NCBI RefSeq assembly: GCF_001424565.1
Contig: NZ_LMOL01000005.1
Location: forward strand, 331,819-395,818
Length of the DNA: 64,000 bases
Reading direction: 5' to 3'
From: Arthrobacter sp. Leaf141
Lineage (GTDB): Bacteria > Actinomycetota > Actinomycetes > Actinomycetales > Micrococcaceae
Each line of letters begins with the position of its first letter. Positions within the stretch are counted from its first letter, which is position 1. The notes beneath the pieces were generated by a model. The model did no database searches. It saw only the letters and a list, made by a program, of their open reading frames with translations, and was not told the origin of the DNA. Positions 42,948 to 51,726 of the stretch are shown here, one piece after another. The translations under genes were made by a program, and so were the position numbers.

Positions 42948-44660
42948 TTGCCCACCACCGCCACGCTGGCAACCCTGACCGACTCCGATCGCCTGACTGA
43001 CGCGAACTGGTGGCGCCAGGCGTCCGTCTACCAGATCTATCCGCGCAGCTTTTCGGATTCGAACGGTGACGGACTGGGCGACATCAAAGGCATCACGGCG
43101 AAGGTTCCCTACCTGAAGGAACTGGGCATCGACGCCGTCTGGCTGAGCCCGTTCTATCCCTCCGCCCTCGCTGACGGCGGCTACGATGTGGACGATTACC
43201 GCGATGTGGATCCGAAGCTGGGCACCCTGGCGGACTTCGCCGAAATGTCCGCTGCGCTCCACGGCGCCGGCATCAAGCTGATCGCAGACATCGTCCCCAA
43301 CCACTCGTCCAACCGGCACGTATGGTTCCAGGAGGCGCTTGCCGCTCCCAAGGGTTCAGCCGCCCGCGACCGCTACATCTTCCGCGACGGGTTGGGCGAA
43401 AACGGCGACCTCCCGCCGTCGGACTGGGACTCCGTCTTCGGTGGCCCCGCCTGGGAACGCATCACGGAACCGGACGGCACCCCGGGCCAGTGGTACATGC
43501 ACATCTTCGCCAAGGAGCAGCCCGACCTGAACTGGTCCAACCGCGAAATCCGGGACGACTTCCTGAAGACCCTCCGGTTCTGGTCTGACCGCGGCGTGGA
43601 CGGCTTCCGCGTGGACGTGGCGCATGCCCTCACCAAGGACCTGACCGAACCGTTGATCGCCAAGGCGGACCTCTCCGAGGCAAACTCGGGCACGGACGGG
43701 TTCCCGGATGGCTCGCACCCGTTCTGGGACCGCGACGAAGTCCATGAGATCTACGCCGAATGGCGTGCGGTGTTCAACGAGTACAACCCGCCGCGCACCG
43801 CTGTGGCCGAGGCCTGGGTGCACGCCACCCGCAGGGCCCGCTACGCCAGCCCGGAAGGACTGGGTCAGGCGTTCAACTTCGACCTCCTGCAGGCCGACTT
43901 CGACGCCGACGAATACCAGGCGATCATCACGCGGAACCTGGCCGAGGCCGAGGCCACCGGCGCATCCTCCACCTGGGTCTTCTCCAACCACGACGTGGTC
44001 CGCCACGCCACCCGCTACGGCCTGCCGCAGGTCTCCAAGGGCAAAGACCACGCCAAGGGCCAGGACGGCAAGGGCTGGCTCCTGGCCGGCGGACCGGAAG
44101 CAGACCTGGACATGGCCCTCGGTGAGCGCCGGGCCCGTGCCGCGACCCTGCTGATGCTCGCGCTTCCCGGTTCCGCCTACCTGTACCAGGGGGAGGAACT
44201 CGGGCTGCAGGAAGTGGCAGGCATTCCGGACGCCGAGCGCCAGGACCCTACGTTCTTCCGCAACAAGGGTGTGGAGATTGGTCGCGACGGCTGCCGCGTC
44301 CCGCTGCCGTGGAAGGTGGAGGGGACCTCCTTCGGCTTCGGTGACGGCGGCGCCCACCTGCCGCAGCCGGACTGGTTCAGCTCCTACGCCGTGGAGGCCC
44401 AGGACGGCACCCCCGGCTCCACGCTGGAGCTCTACCGGACCGCCCTGAAGCTCCGCCGCGAACTCCAGGGTGCCGAGGAACTCACCTGGCACAAAACGGG
44501 CAACCAGGAGGTGCTGCACTTCAGCCGTCCCGGCGGCTGGCAGTCGGTCACCAACTTCGGGGATACCGCCGTCAACCTTCCCGCCGGTACCGTGCTGGTG
44601 GCCAGCGGACCGCTCGAGGACGGCAAGCTGCCCGCCAACACCACCGCCTGGCTGCGCTGA
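42948..44660 (+). CDS. Alpha-glucosidase (GH13)
   Basis: This 570-residue enzyme hydrolyses alpha-glucosidic bonds of maltose- or isomaltose-type sugars. The GH13 regions are complete: DIVPNHSSNRH, GFRVDVAHAL with the nucleophile Asp, AVAEAWVHA with the acid/base Glu, and FSNHDVVRH with the transition-state Asp. QIYPRSFSDSNGDGLGD is the typical (beta/alpha)8 entrance. The TTG start at 42948 follows AAAAGGA. Its divergent ROK repressor suggests induction by its sugar. Confidence 0.94.
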   Translation: MPTTATLATLTDSDRLTDANWWRQASVYQIYPRSFSDSNGDGLGDIKGITAKVPYLKELGIDAVWLSPFYPSALADGGYDVDDYRDVDPKLGTLADFAEMSAALHGAGIKLIADIVPNHSSNRHVWFQEALAAPKGSAARDRYIFRDGLGENGDLPPSDWDSVFGGPAWERITEPDGTPGQWYMHIFAKEQPDLNWSNREIRDDFLKTLRFWSDRGVDGFRVDVAHALTKDLTEPLIAKADLSEANSGTDGFPDGSHPFWDRDEVHEIYAEWRAVFNEYNPPRTAVAEAWVHATRRARYASPEGLGQAFNFDLLQADFDADEYQAIITRNLAEAEATGASSTWVFSNHDVVRHATRYGLPQVSKGKDHAKGQDGKGWLLAGGPEADLDMALGERRARAATLLMLALPGSAYLYQGEELGLQEVAGIPDAERQDPTFFRNKGVEIGRDGCRVPLPWKVEGTSFGFGDGGAHLPQPDWFSSYAVEAQDGTPGSTLELYRTALKLRRELQGAEELTWHKTGNQEVLHFSRPGGWQSVTNFGDTAVNLPAGTVLVASGPLEDGKLPANTTAWLR

Positions 44661-44691
44661 TGCCTGCTGTGCGCCGGCGGCGGGGAGCCTG

Positions 44692-45633
44692 ATGCAGGAA
44701 CTGATCTACGGCTGCATGGGCCTGGGCGGCAGCTGGTCCGATGACCCGTACGGCCCGGAGCAGGTAGCGGAGGCCTCCGCTGCCGTCCAGGCCGCGCTGG
44801 CTGCTGGCATCACGCTGTTCGACCATGCCGACATTTACCGCAACGGCAAGTCCGAGCAGGTGTTCGGCGAGGTCCTGGCCGCCACGCCGGGCCTGCGGGA
44901 CCGGATCCGGCTGCAGACCAAGTGCGGCATCAGGCTGAACGAACGCGGCCTGGAAACGCACTACGACCTGAGCCGGGACGCCATCCTGGAACGGGTCAAC
45001 GGCAGCCTGGCCCGGCTGCAGACGGACTACGTCGACGTCCTGCTGCTGCACCGCCCGGATCCGCTGGCGGACCCCGCGGAGGTGGCGGCCGCCGTCGGGC
45101 AGTTGATGGCAGAAGGGAAAGTCCGGCACCTGGGGGTGTCCAACATGTCCGGGGCGCAGATCGGTGCGCTGCAGGACCGGCTGGACACCCCGGTGGTGGC
45201 CAACCAGCTGGAGCTGAGCCTGCTGGCGCGGGGTTGGCTGGAAAGCCAGGTGCTGGTCAACCATCCGGAGGACCTGGCCTACAGCTTCCCGCGCGGCACG
45301 CTGGAATACTGTGCCGCCCACGGCGTGACCCTGCAGGCCTACGGTGCCTTGGCGCGTGGGCTGTACACGGGTGCCGCACCCGCGGATGCCAGCCCGGCGG
45401 ACCTGGCCACGGCAGCACTCGTGGCGGACCTTGCCGCGGAACTGGACACCACGGGGGAGTCCGTCCTGCTGGGCTGGCTGATGAAGCACCCGGCCGGGAT
45501 CGCACCCGTGATCGGCACGGTGAACCCGGCCCGGATCCAGGCCTGCGCCGACGCGGCCCGGGTGGCGGCTGCCATGACCCGGGCGCAGTGGTACGGCCTG
45601 TGGGTCACTGCGCGGGGCAGCAACATCCCCTGA
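44692..45633 (+). CDS. Aldo/keto reductase
   Basis: This 313-residue AKR has the catalytic tetrad: Asp in FDHADIYRNG (with the Tyr), Lys in RIRLQTKCGI, and His in VLLLHRPDP. NMSGAQ and GTVNPARI belong to the NADPH pocket. It resembles the E. coli YdhF-type. ATG 44692 follows GGGGAG, 31 bases after the alpha-glucosidase, so it may act on released sugars, but that is inference. Confidence 0.9.
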   Translation: MQELIYGCMGLGGSWSDDPYGPEQVAEASAAVQAALAAGITLFDHADIYRNGKSEQVFGEVLAATPGLRDRIRLQTKCGIRLNERGLETHYDLSRDAILERVNGSLARLQTDYVDVLLLHRPDPLADPAEVAAAVGQLMAEGKVRHLGVSNMSGAQIGALQDRLDTPVVANQLELSLLARGWLESQVLVNHPEDLAYSFPRGTLEYCAAHGVTLQAYGALARGLYTGAAPADASPADLATAALVADLAAELDTTGESVLLGWLMKHPAGIAPVIGTVNPARIQACADAARVAAAMTRAQWYGLWVTARGSNIP

Positions 45634-45638
45634 CCCTC

Positions 45639-45704
45639 CCCAACTGACTCGCACTTGTTGTCGTTTTGACCGCCCATAACGACAACAACTGCGAGTCAGT
45701 TGGG
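45639..45704. repeat. Long intergenic palindrome, family A copy 3
   Basis: Arms 45639-45665 and 45678-45704 (27 bp, one mismatch) enclose a 12-base loop (TTGACCGCCCAT). The stem differs from the copy at 17941 in the outer three-base block AGG to GAC, with the matching change CCT to GTC in the other arm. It starts five bases after the aldo/keto reductase stop codon. Confidence 0.95.
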
Positions 45705-45799
45705 TGGCGCGCCGGTCACATTCGGTTTTGTTCGTATTGGTCGGTCCGCGGGCCCATAATGCTTCGCGCAGGGCGCCCCCCGCCAGATACGGTAGAGGC

Positions 45800-46663
45800 A
45801 TGACGTCTACCATTTCCACCGAAACCGTAAGGTCCGAACGGAATATCCCCGCTGAAATCGCCCGCTCCTGGCTGCTTGTCAACGCCATGAAGACCGAGCT
45901 CTTCGACCAGTCCGCGGTGTCGCGGGCCGACTCGATCATCCTGGATATTGAAGATGCCGTTGACCCTTCGCAGAAGGACCAGGCGCGCGGCCACGTGATC
46001 GACTGGCTCACCGGCGGCGGCAAAGCCTGGGTCCGCATCAACGATGCCACCAGCCCGTTCTGGGCCGATGACCTCGCCGGCCTCCGCGGCACCCCCGGAC
46101 TGCTGGGCGTTATGCTCGCCAAGACCGAATCTGCGGACCAGGTCACCGAAAGCTTCCACCGCATGGACGGCAAGACCCCCGTCATCCCGCTGGTGGAATC
46201 CGCCATCGGCATCGAGGAAGCCAACAACATCGCCAAGGCCCAGGGCGCCTTCCGCCTGGCCTTCGGCTCCGGCGACTTCCGCCGCGACACCGGCATGGCA
46301 GCCACTGCCGAAGCCATGGCCTACCCCCGCGCCAAGCTCGTTGTGGCCAGCCGCGTGGGCAACCTGCCGGGCCCCATCGACGGTCCCACCGTGGGCACCA
46401 ACCACCCCATCCTGCGCGAGCAGACCGGGATCACCGTGATGATGGGCATGACCGGCAAGCTCTGCCTGGCCATCGACCAGACCCCCGTCATCAACGAAGT
46501 CATCAGCCCCACCCCGTCGGACGTCGCCTGGGCCACCGACTTCATGAACGACTTCGAGGCCAACGGCCGCGTCATCCGTGACGGCTCCGACCTGCCCCGC
46601 CTGGGCCGCGCCGAAAAGATCATGAAGCTCGCCGTGGCCTTCGGGGTGCAGCCGGCGCTGTAA
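45800..46663 (+). CDS. HpcH/HpaI aldolase (CitE-like) family protein
   Basis: This 287-residue protein has the CitE-type (beta/alpha)8 pattern: SIILDIEDAVDPSQKDQAR with the metal and acidic site, VMLAKTESAD and IPLVESAIGI with the Mg2+-binding Glu, and FGSGDFRRDTGM. It cleaves or forms a C-C bond with an acyl-CoA or 2-keto acid; actinobacterial stand-alone CitE proteins are often citramalyl-CoA or malyl-CoA lyases. ATG 45800 follows GGTAGAGGC. The DUF2797 gene starts inside its stop codon (TAATG). Confidence 0.87.
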   Translation: MTSTISTETVRSERNIPAEIARSWLLVNAMKTELFDQSAVSRADSIILDIEDAVDPSQKDQARGHVIDWLTGGGKAWVRINDATSPFWADDLAGLRGTPGLLGVMLAKTESADQVTESFHRMDGKTPVIPLVESAIGIEEANNIAKAQGAFRLAFGSGDFRRDTGMAATAEAMAYPRAKLVVASRVGNLPGPIDGPTVGTNHPILREQTGITVMMGMTGKLCLAIDQTPVINEVISPTPSDVAWATDFMNDFEANGRVIRDGSDLPRLGRAEKIMKLAVAFGVQPAL

Positions 46664-47628
46664 TGCCCTCCACCGCACCCTCCCAAGACCCCGTGGCCCC
46701 GTACCTGGTCCATGGGGTCTTTTGGGATGGGCCGCCGGCAACCGGAACAGCGGCCGACGGCGGCACCCCGGTCCTGCGCCTGCAGTCACCGGAGGGGGAC
46801 TTCCGCAACGTGGGGCTGGCTCCGGGGAGCAGGCTCGGTTTCCGGGTCGCGGCTCCGGGCCGGTTCTGCCTGGGCCACCAGGTGGTCCACTCCGCCGGAT
46901 CACGCATGCACGTCCGTTGCGCCAAGGCCAGCCCGGCCACCAAGGGCAAACAGTGCGCGCGGTGCTTTATGCTGGACGACTCACGGCTGATCCACGACTT
47001 CCACCGCGGCGGCCGGGTCCCGCCCGGGCTGCGGAGCTACCTCATGCAGGAGCACTGGCTGTACGTGGCCACCTTCGCCGGCGGCGCCACCAAAGTGGGC
47101 ACCGCCTCCGGCCCGCGGAAGTGGAACCGGTTGGCGGAGCAGGGCGCCGTCGCAGCCCGCTACGTAGCCCACACGGCCGATGGCCGGGCCGTCCGCGTCC
47201 TGGAGGACCAGGTCACCGCGGACCTGGCCCTCACCCAGCAGATCCGGTCCGCAGCCAAAACCGAAGCGCTGCTCCAGCCGCTGGCCGCGCCGGAGATCGA
47301 CGCCATCAACGCCCGCCGCGCCGGTGAGGTGCGGACCCTGCTGGCGCGCGCCGCCGTCGAGCCCTACACCCCTGTGGCGGAGCGGTGGATCCGGCCGGCG
47401 CAGGCCGCGCCCCTCTACGCCGCGACGCCCCGGCACGCCTATCCGCACCCCCTGGACGGCGGCGGGCACGGCTTCCGGTTGGCCGGGCTGAGCGGGACCA
47501 ACGCCCTGGCGCACCTGGCGGGTTCGGACGCCGCTTTTGTGGTGAACCTTGGCAGGCTCGCGGCCCGGACCGTGGTCCTGGGCAGCTTTGCCTCCGAGGT
47601 CCCGGCCATCCAGGAACAGCTGTTCTGA
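46663..47628 (+). CDS. DUF2797 family protein
   Basis: This 321-residue cytosolic protein matches the DUF2797 pattern known in actinobacteria. It has a Cys cluster (CLGHQ, then CAKASPATKGKQCARCF) that could bind zinc, and EHWLYVATFAGGATKVGTAS in the middle. No function is established. Its ATG overlaps the CitE-like stop codon by one base, and a small membrane protein follows after 22 bases. Confidence 0.8.
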   Translation: MPSTAPSQDPVAPYLVHGVFWDGPPATGTAADGGTPVLRLQSPEGDFRNVGLAPGSRLGFRVAAPGRFCLGHQVVHSAGSRMHVRCAKASPATKGKQCARCFMLDDSRLIHDFHRGGRVPPGLRSYLMQEHWLYVATFAGGATKVGTASGPRKWNRLAEQGAVAARYVAHTADGRAVRVLEDQVTADLALTQQIRSAAKTEALLQPLAAPEIDAINARRAGEVRTLLARAAVEPYTPVAERWIRPAQAAPLYAATPRHAYPHPLDGGGHGFRLAGLSGTNALAHLAGSDAAFVVNLGRLAARTVVLGSFASEVPAIQEQLF

Positions 47629-47650
47629 CAAGGCCCGGTAAACTGGGACG

Positions 47651-47875
47651 GTGCTGAACGAATTCTGGGCCACGGCGCCCACCTCCTACAAAGTCATGGT
47701 CTTCAGCGCGATGGGACTCATCGCCATCGGCATCGTCCTGAACCTGGTGGGCAACACCAGCGGCAACCAGGGCCTCGCCACCGCGTCCCTGCCGGTGATC
47801 GGCCTGGGCCTGGTCCTGCACATCGTGGCCATGGTGGTCCGCGGCCAGTCGATCCGCCGGAACCTGCGGCGCTGA
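47651..47875 (+). CDS. Small two-helix membrane protein
   Basis: This 74-residue protein has two hydrophobic segments (VMVFSAMGLIAIGIVLNLV and LPVIGLGLVLHIVAMVV) and a basic C-terminus (RGQSIRRNLRR). GTG 47651 lies in an operon-like row of plus-strand genes. I recognise no family; a role as a small membrane accessory is conceivable but unsupported. Confidence 0.7.
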   Translation: MLNEFWATAPTSYKVMVFSAMGLIAIGIVLNLVGNTSGNQGLATASLPVIGLGLVLHIVAMVVRGQSIRRNLRR

Positions 47876-47911
47876 CGGGCCTGCCGCCGGGCTGGCGATA
47901 GGCTGGAGTCC

Positions 47912-48373
47912 ATGACTATCAATCCGGACCTGCAGGGCCGCAGCTACCCTGCCGCCGAGGTGTACGACGTTGGCCGCGAGAAGATCCGCGAGTTCGCCCG
48001 CGCCGTCAAGGCCACCCACCCCGCCCACTTTGACGTTGACGCCGCCACCGCCCTGGGCCACCCGGACCTGGTGGCGCCGCCCACGTTCGCCATCATCATC
48101 GCCCAGCGCGCCGACGCCCAGCTCATCGAGGACCCGGAGGCCGGCATCGACTTTACCCGCGTGGTCCACGCCGACCAGCGCTTCACGCATCACCGGCCCA
48201 TCTTCGCGGGTGACCGGCTCGTCGCGGAACTGCACGTGGACGGCGTCCGGGCCATGGGCGGCGGCGCGATGCTGACCACCCGCTCCGAGATTTTCGCCCT
48301 GGACGCAGCAGGCGGCCGCGAACAGGTCACCACCACCACATCCTCCATCCTGGTCCGCGGAGAGGGACAGTAA
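47912..48373 (+). CDS. MaoC-like dehydratase, N-terminal type (HadA-like)
   Basis: This 153-residue hotdog protein corresponds to the non-catalytic, substrate-binding half of (3R)-hydroxyacyl dehydratases (UPF0336/HadA type): YPAAEVYDVGREKIREFARA and DLVAPPTFAIIIAQ, then VHADQRFTHHRPIFAGDRL. It pairs with the catalytic MaoC protein encoded two bases downstream. In mycobacteria HadA forms the HadAB dimer for mycolate synthesis; Micrococcaceae lack mycolates, so here the pair probably serves fatty acid or CoA-ester metabolism. Confidence 0.88.
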   Translation: MTINPDLQGRSYPAAEVYDVGREKIREFARAVKATHPAHFDVDAATALGHPDLVAPPTFAIIIAQRADAQLIEDPEAGIDFTRVVHADQRFTHHRPIFAGDRLVAELHVDGVRAMGGGAMLTTRSEIFALDAAGGREQVTTTTSSILVRGEGQ

Positions 48374-48375
48374 CC

Positions 48376-48813
48376 ATGAGCCCCACCTTCAGCGAACTCA
48401 GCGCCGGCCAGGAAATCGGCAGCCGCACCCTTGAGGTCAGCCGCACCGACCTGGTCAAATACGCGGGCGCGTCCGGCGACTTCAACCCCATCCACTGGAA
48501 CGAAGCCTTCGCCACCGGCGTGGAACTGCCCGGCGTGATCGCGCACGGCATGTTCACCATGGGCGCCGTGGTGCAGCTGGTCACCGACTGGGCCGGCGAC
48601 CCCGCCGCCGTGATGGACTTCCAGACCCGCTTCACCAAGCCCGTGGTGGTCACCGACACCACCGGCACGGCCGACGCCGGCGCCACCATCGAGGTCACCG
48701 GCACCATCGGAAAGCTCGACGCCGAGGCCCGCACCGCGCGCGTGGACCTCACCGTCACCGCCGCCGGACAGAAAGTCCTGATGAAGGCCCAGGCCGTCGT
48801 CCGGGTTTCCTGA
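48376..48813 (+). CDS. MaoC-family (3R)-hydroxyacyl dehydratase (HadB-like)
   Basis: This 145-residue protein carries the catalytic hydratase-2 motif YAGASGDFNPIHWNEAFAT, where the Asp and His are the active residues, and a VIAHGMFTMGAV segment on the substrate side. With the upstream HadA-like subunit it dehydrates a (3R)-hydroxyacyl thioester. It starts two bases after the partner gene, so the two are certainly co-expressed. Confidence 0.92.
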   Translation: MSPTFSELSAGQEIGSRTLEVSRTDLVKYAGASGDFNPIHWNEAFATGVELPGVIAHGMFTMGAVVQLVTDWAGDPAAVMDFQTRFTKPVVVTDTTGTADAGATIEVTGTIGKLDAEARTARVDLTVTAAGQKVLMKAQAVVRVS

Positions 48814-48823
48814 GCCGACGGCT

Positions 48824-50095
48824 TTGACCACCGCAGCCACCACCACCCAGGTCAGCTCCTGGCGCAACGCCGTTGTTGTGGCGTACGGCGCCAGCGGCCT
48901 GGCCTTCGCGTCCTGGGTGTCCCGGCTCCCTGCCATCCGCGACGGCCTGGACCTGACACCCGGCAACATCGGCCTGCTCCTGCTCTGCATGACCCTGGGC
49001 TCGTTTGTGTCAGTCTCTGCATCGGGACTGATTGTGCTGAGGCTGGGATCCAAACGCACCATCCGGACAGGCAGCATCATGGTGGGCTGCGGCCTGCTGC
49101 TGGCCGGCTTCGGGACCTCCGTGCTGGCCAGCCCCGTGGCTACAGCCGCCGGCCTGGCAGTGATCGGGTTGGGAACAGCCAGCTGGAACACCGCCTCGAA
49201 CGTGGAGGGGGCCGCCGTCGAACGTGCCCTCGGACGGCACATCATGCCCCGGCTGCACGGTGCGTTCAGCCTGGGCACCGTGGCGGGCGCCGGGTTGGGC
49301 GCGTGGGCGGCCGCAATCTCCGTTCCCGTGTTCTGGCACCTGGCCGCAGCCGGCGCGGTGGTGGCCGTTTCGGTGGCGACGGCGGCGTCCTGGTTCCGTG
49401 CCGACATTACCCCCGTAGCGGGGGAGCGGACCTATTCGGCGGACAGCTTCGGCGATCCCGCCACAGGGCCCATCCCGGTGCTCGCCCCGGCCGGCCAGCC
49501 GGAGCCGGTGGACGCACCGCTGGACAGCAAACGGCAGATCGCCCAGGCCTGGCGGGACCGGCGGACCCTGCTGCTCGGCGTGATGGTGCTGGGGCTGGCG
49601 CTGGCCGAAGGTGCCGCCGGCGACTGGGTGGCCCTGGCCCTCGCGGACGGCCACCACCAGTCAGACGCGGCCGGTGCAGCCGGGTACGGCCTGTTCGTCA
49701 CCTTCATGACCATTGGCCGGTTCGCCGGGACGCTGGTCCTTGACCGGTACGGCCGGGTGCCGGTGATGCGCTGGTGCGCCGCGATGGCGGTTCTCGGCCT
49801 GGGCCTGTTCGTTTTCGCCCCGGTCCCGTGGGTGGCGTACGTGGCCTTGGCCATCTGGGGCCTCGGTGCGTCGCTGGGCTTCCCGGTGGGAATGTCCGCC
49901 GCTGCCGACGACCCCGCCAAGGCCGCCGCCAGGGTCTCCGTGGTGTCCACGATCGGTTACGGGGCTTTCCTGTGCGGCCCGCCGCTGCTTGGCCTGCTGG
50001 CCGAACATGTGGGCATCCTGCATTCCCTGCTCGCCGTGATGGTGATGCTGGTGGTCAGCTTTGTGCTCTCACCCGTGGCCCGGAAGGCCGCCTGA
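48824..50095 (+). CDS. MFS transporter
   Basis: This 423-residue protein has 12 predicted membrane segments. Its start YGASGLAFASWVSRLPAIRD is typical of the sugar/fucose-permease-like MFS subgroup often called MFS transporter in actinobacteria. A loop of about 50 residues (190-240, ITPVAGERTYSADSF) separates the two halves. The TTG start 10 bases after the MaoC gene is the best available. Substrate unknown. Confidence 0.82.
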   Translation: MTTAATTTQVSSWRNAVVVAYGASGLAFASWVSRLPAIRDGLDLTPGNIGLLLLCMTLGSFVSVSASGLIVLRLGSKRTIRTGSIMVGCGLLLAGFGTSVLASPVATAAGLAVIGLGTASWNTASNVEGAAVERALGRHIMPRLHGAFSLGTVAGAGLGAWAAAISVPVFWHLAAAGAVVAVSVATAASWFRADITPVAGERTYSADSFGDPATGPIPVLAPAGQPEPVDAPLDSKRQIAQAWRDRRTLLLGVMVLGLALAEGAAGDWVALALADGHHQSDAAGAAGYGLFVTFMTIGRFAGTLVLDRYGRVPVMRWCAAMAVLGLGLFVFAPVPWVAYVALAIWGLGASLGFPVGMSAAADDPAKAAARVSVVSTIGYGAFLCGPPLLGLLAEHVGILHSLLAVMVMLVVSFVLSPVARKAA

Positions 50096-50117
50096 CTTTC
50101 CCTAGTATTGTGGATGG

Positions 50118-51185
50118 GTGACTCCCACCCTGCTTTCCCAGCTCACCACGGCCGCTGTCGGCGGCCCGGCCGGCACCTTCATTGAAGCCCGCACCGAGGC
50201 GGAGATCATCGACGCCGTCCGCACCGCAGATGCCGCCGGCGTCCCGCTGCTGATCATCAGCGGCGGCTCCAACCTCCTCGTGTCCGACGACGGGTTCCCC
50301 GGAACCGTCCTCCGGATCGCCTCGGAGGGGTTTACCGTCAACGCCGAGGACTCCTGCGGCGGCGTGGCAGTGGTGGTGCAGGCGGGCCACAACTGGGACG
50401 CCCTGGTCCGGCACGCGGTGCTGCACGCCTGGTCCGGGATCGAGGCGCTGGCCGGGATTCCAGGCTCAACGGGCGCGACGCCGGTCCAGAACGTGGGTGC
50501 CTACGGCTCGGACGTGTCCCAGACCATCGCCGCCGTGCGCACCTGGGACCGGCAGCGCAACGCCGTGCAGACCTTCACCAGCTCCGAACTCAAGTTCGGT
50601 TACCGGGACTCCATCCTCAAGCAGACCACCGTTAACGGCTCGCCCCGCTACGTGGTGCTGACAGTGGAGTTCCAGCTGCCCCTGGGCCGGATGAGCGCCC
50701 CCATCCGGTACGCGGAACTGGCCCGTGCGCTGGGCGTGGAACCGGGCAAGCGCGCCTACGCCAACGACGTCCGCCGTGAGGTCCTGCGGCTGCGCGCGTC
50801 CAAGGGCATGGTCCTGGACCCGGCCGACCCCGACACCTCCTCCACAGGTTCCTTCTTCACCAACCCCATCGTGTCTGCGGACCTCGCAGCGGCACTGCCG
50901 GCCGATGCTCCCCGGTACACTGCGGGCGAGGGCGGGCTGGTCAAGCTCTCCGCTGCCTGGCTGATCGACCAGGCAGGCTTCGGCAAGGGCTTCGGCCTGG
51001 ACCCTTCAGGTGTCTCCGGCGGGCGGGCGTCGCTGTCCACCAAGCACACGCTGGCCATCACCAACCGCGGCGCAGCCAGCGCCGCGGACATGGTGGCCGT
51101 GGCACGCGAGGTGCGGGCCGGCGTCGAACGCCGTTTTGGTATTGCCCTGCACCCCGAGCCGCTGCTTATCGGCCTGGAACTCTAG
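50118..51185 (+). CDS. murB: UDP-N-acetylenolpyruvoylglucosamine reductase
   Basis: This 355-residue FAD enzyme reduces UDP-GlcNAc-enolpyruvate to UDP-MurNAc, the second committed step of peptidoglycan synthesis. FAD-binding LLIISGGSNLLVSDDGFPG, GIEALAGIPGSTGATPVQN and the Ser-containing active segment SSTGSFFTNPIV are present. The length and the extra Tyr-loop region fit type I MurB (E. coli-like). GTG 50118 is chosen. It ends the MaoC-MaoC-MFS-murB row, an arrangement shared in part by other actinobacteria. Confidence 0.95.
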   Translation: MTPTLLSQLTTAAVGGPAGTFIEARTEAEIIDAVRTADAAGVPLLIISGGSNLLVSDDGFPGTVLRIASEGFTVNAEDSCGGVAVVVQAGHNWDALVRHAVLHAWSGIEALAGIPGSTGATPVQNVGAYGSDVSQTIAAVRTWDRQRNAVQTFTSSELKFGYRDSILKQTTVNGSPRYVVLTVEFQLPLGRMSAPIRYAELARALGVEPGKRAYANDVRREVLRLRASKGMVLDPADPDTSSTGSFFTNPIVSADLAAALPADAPRYTAGEGGLVKLSAAWLIDQAGFGKGFGLDPSGVSGGRASLSTKHTLAITNRGAASAADMVAVAREVRAGVERRFGIALHPEPLLIGLEL

Positions 51186-51657
51186 CTCCGGCACGCAGTG
51201 GTTCCGGCTGGTCCTGCCGGGCGGCGGCCGAGGCGCCGATGATGGCCGTGGCCCAGCCGGCCAGGGCCAGGTAGACGCCCATAAACATCCACACCAGGAC
51301 GCCGGGGGCCAGGGGATTCACTGTCCCGGCAGCGATGCAGGTGCCCAGGCCGGCCACGGCAACGGCCAGCGAGAGGATCCACAGGAACCTGCCCGTCCGC
51401 GGATGCCCCCGCCAGTTGCGGTGGATCCGGACGTTGCAGCGGCTGGCGCTGATGCCGGGGAAAAGCACCGCGTAGCCGCCGCCAAGGCTCAGGGCCATGG
51501 AGGGGAGCAGCGCCAGCGGTTCGGACGTGCCGCTGTCCACAAATGCGGTCAGCGAAAGCAGCCCCAGCGCCGTCCCCGCCAGGACGGCCAGCGTCCCGCC
51601 CGCCATCCACAGCCGGGTCCGGCGCGCAAGCAAAAGCCACAAACTCCCCAAAGTCAT
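51166..51657 (-). CDS. Four-helix membrane protein of unknown function
   Basis: This 163-residue protein has four hydrophobic segments (roughly 15-40, 44-68, 88-112, 118-143). Its 3' end overlaps the murB 3' end by 20 bases on the opposite strand. A basic loop (RCNVRIHRNWRGHPRTGR) lies on the inner side. No recognised domain. The divergent gene at 51727 is not obviously related. Confidence 0.7.
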   Translation of the reverse strand: MTLGSLWLLLARRTRLWMAGGTLAVLAGTALGLLSLTAFVDSGTSEPLALLPSMALSLGGGYAVLFPGISASRCNVRIHRNWRGHPRTGRFLWILSLAVAVAGLGTCIAAGTVNPLAPGVLVWMFMGVYLALAGWATAIIGASAAARQDQPEPLRAGARVPGR

Positions 51658-51726
51658 ACGTCCAGCCTAACTGTCCAAGTCAGGTGCCCCTCGCCGCGTG
51701 GTCAGGCGCATGCCTAGGATGGGGCC

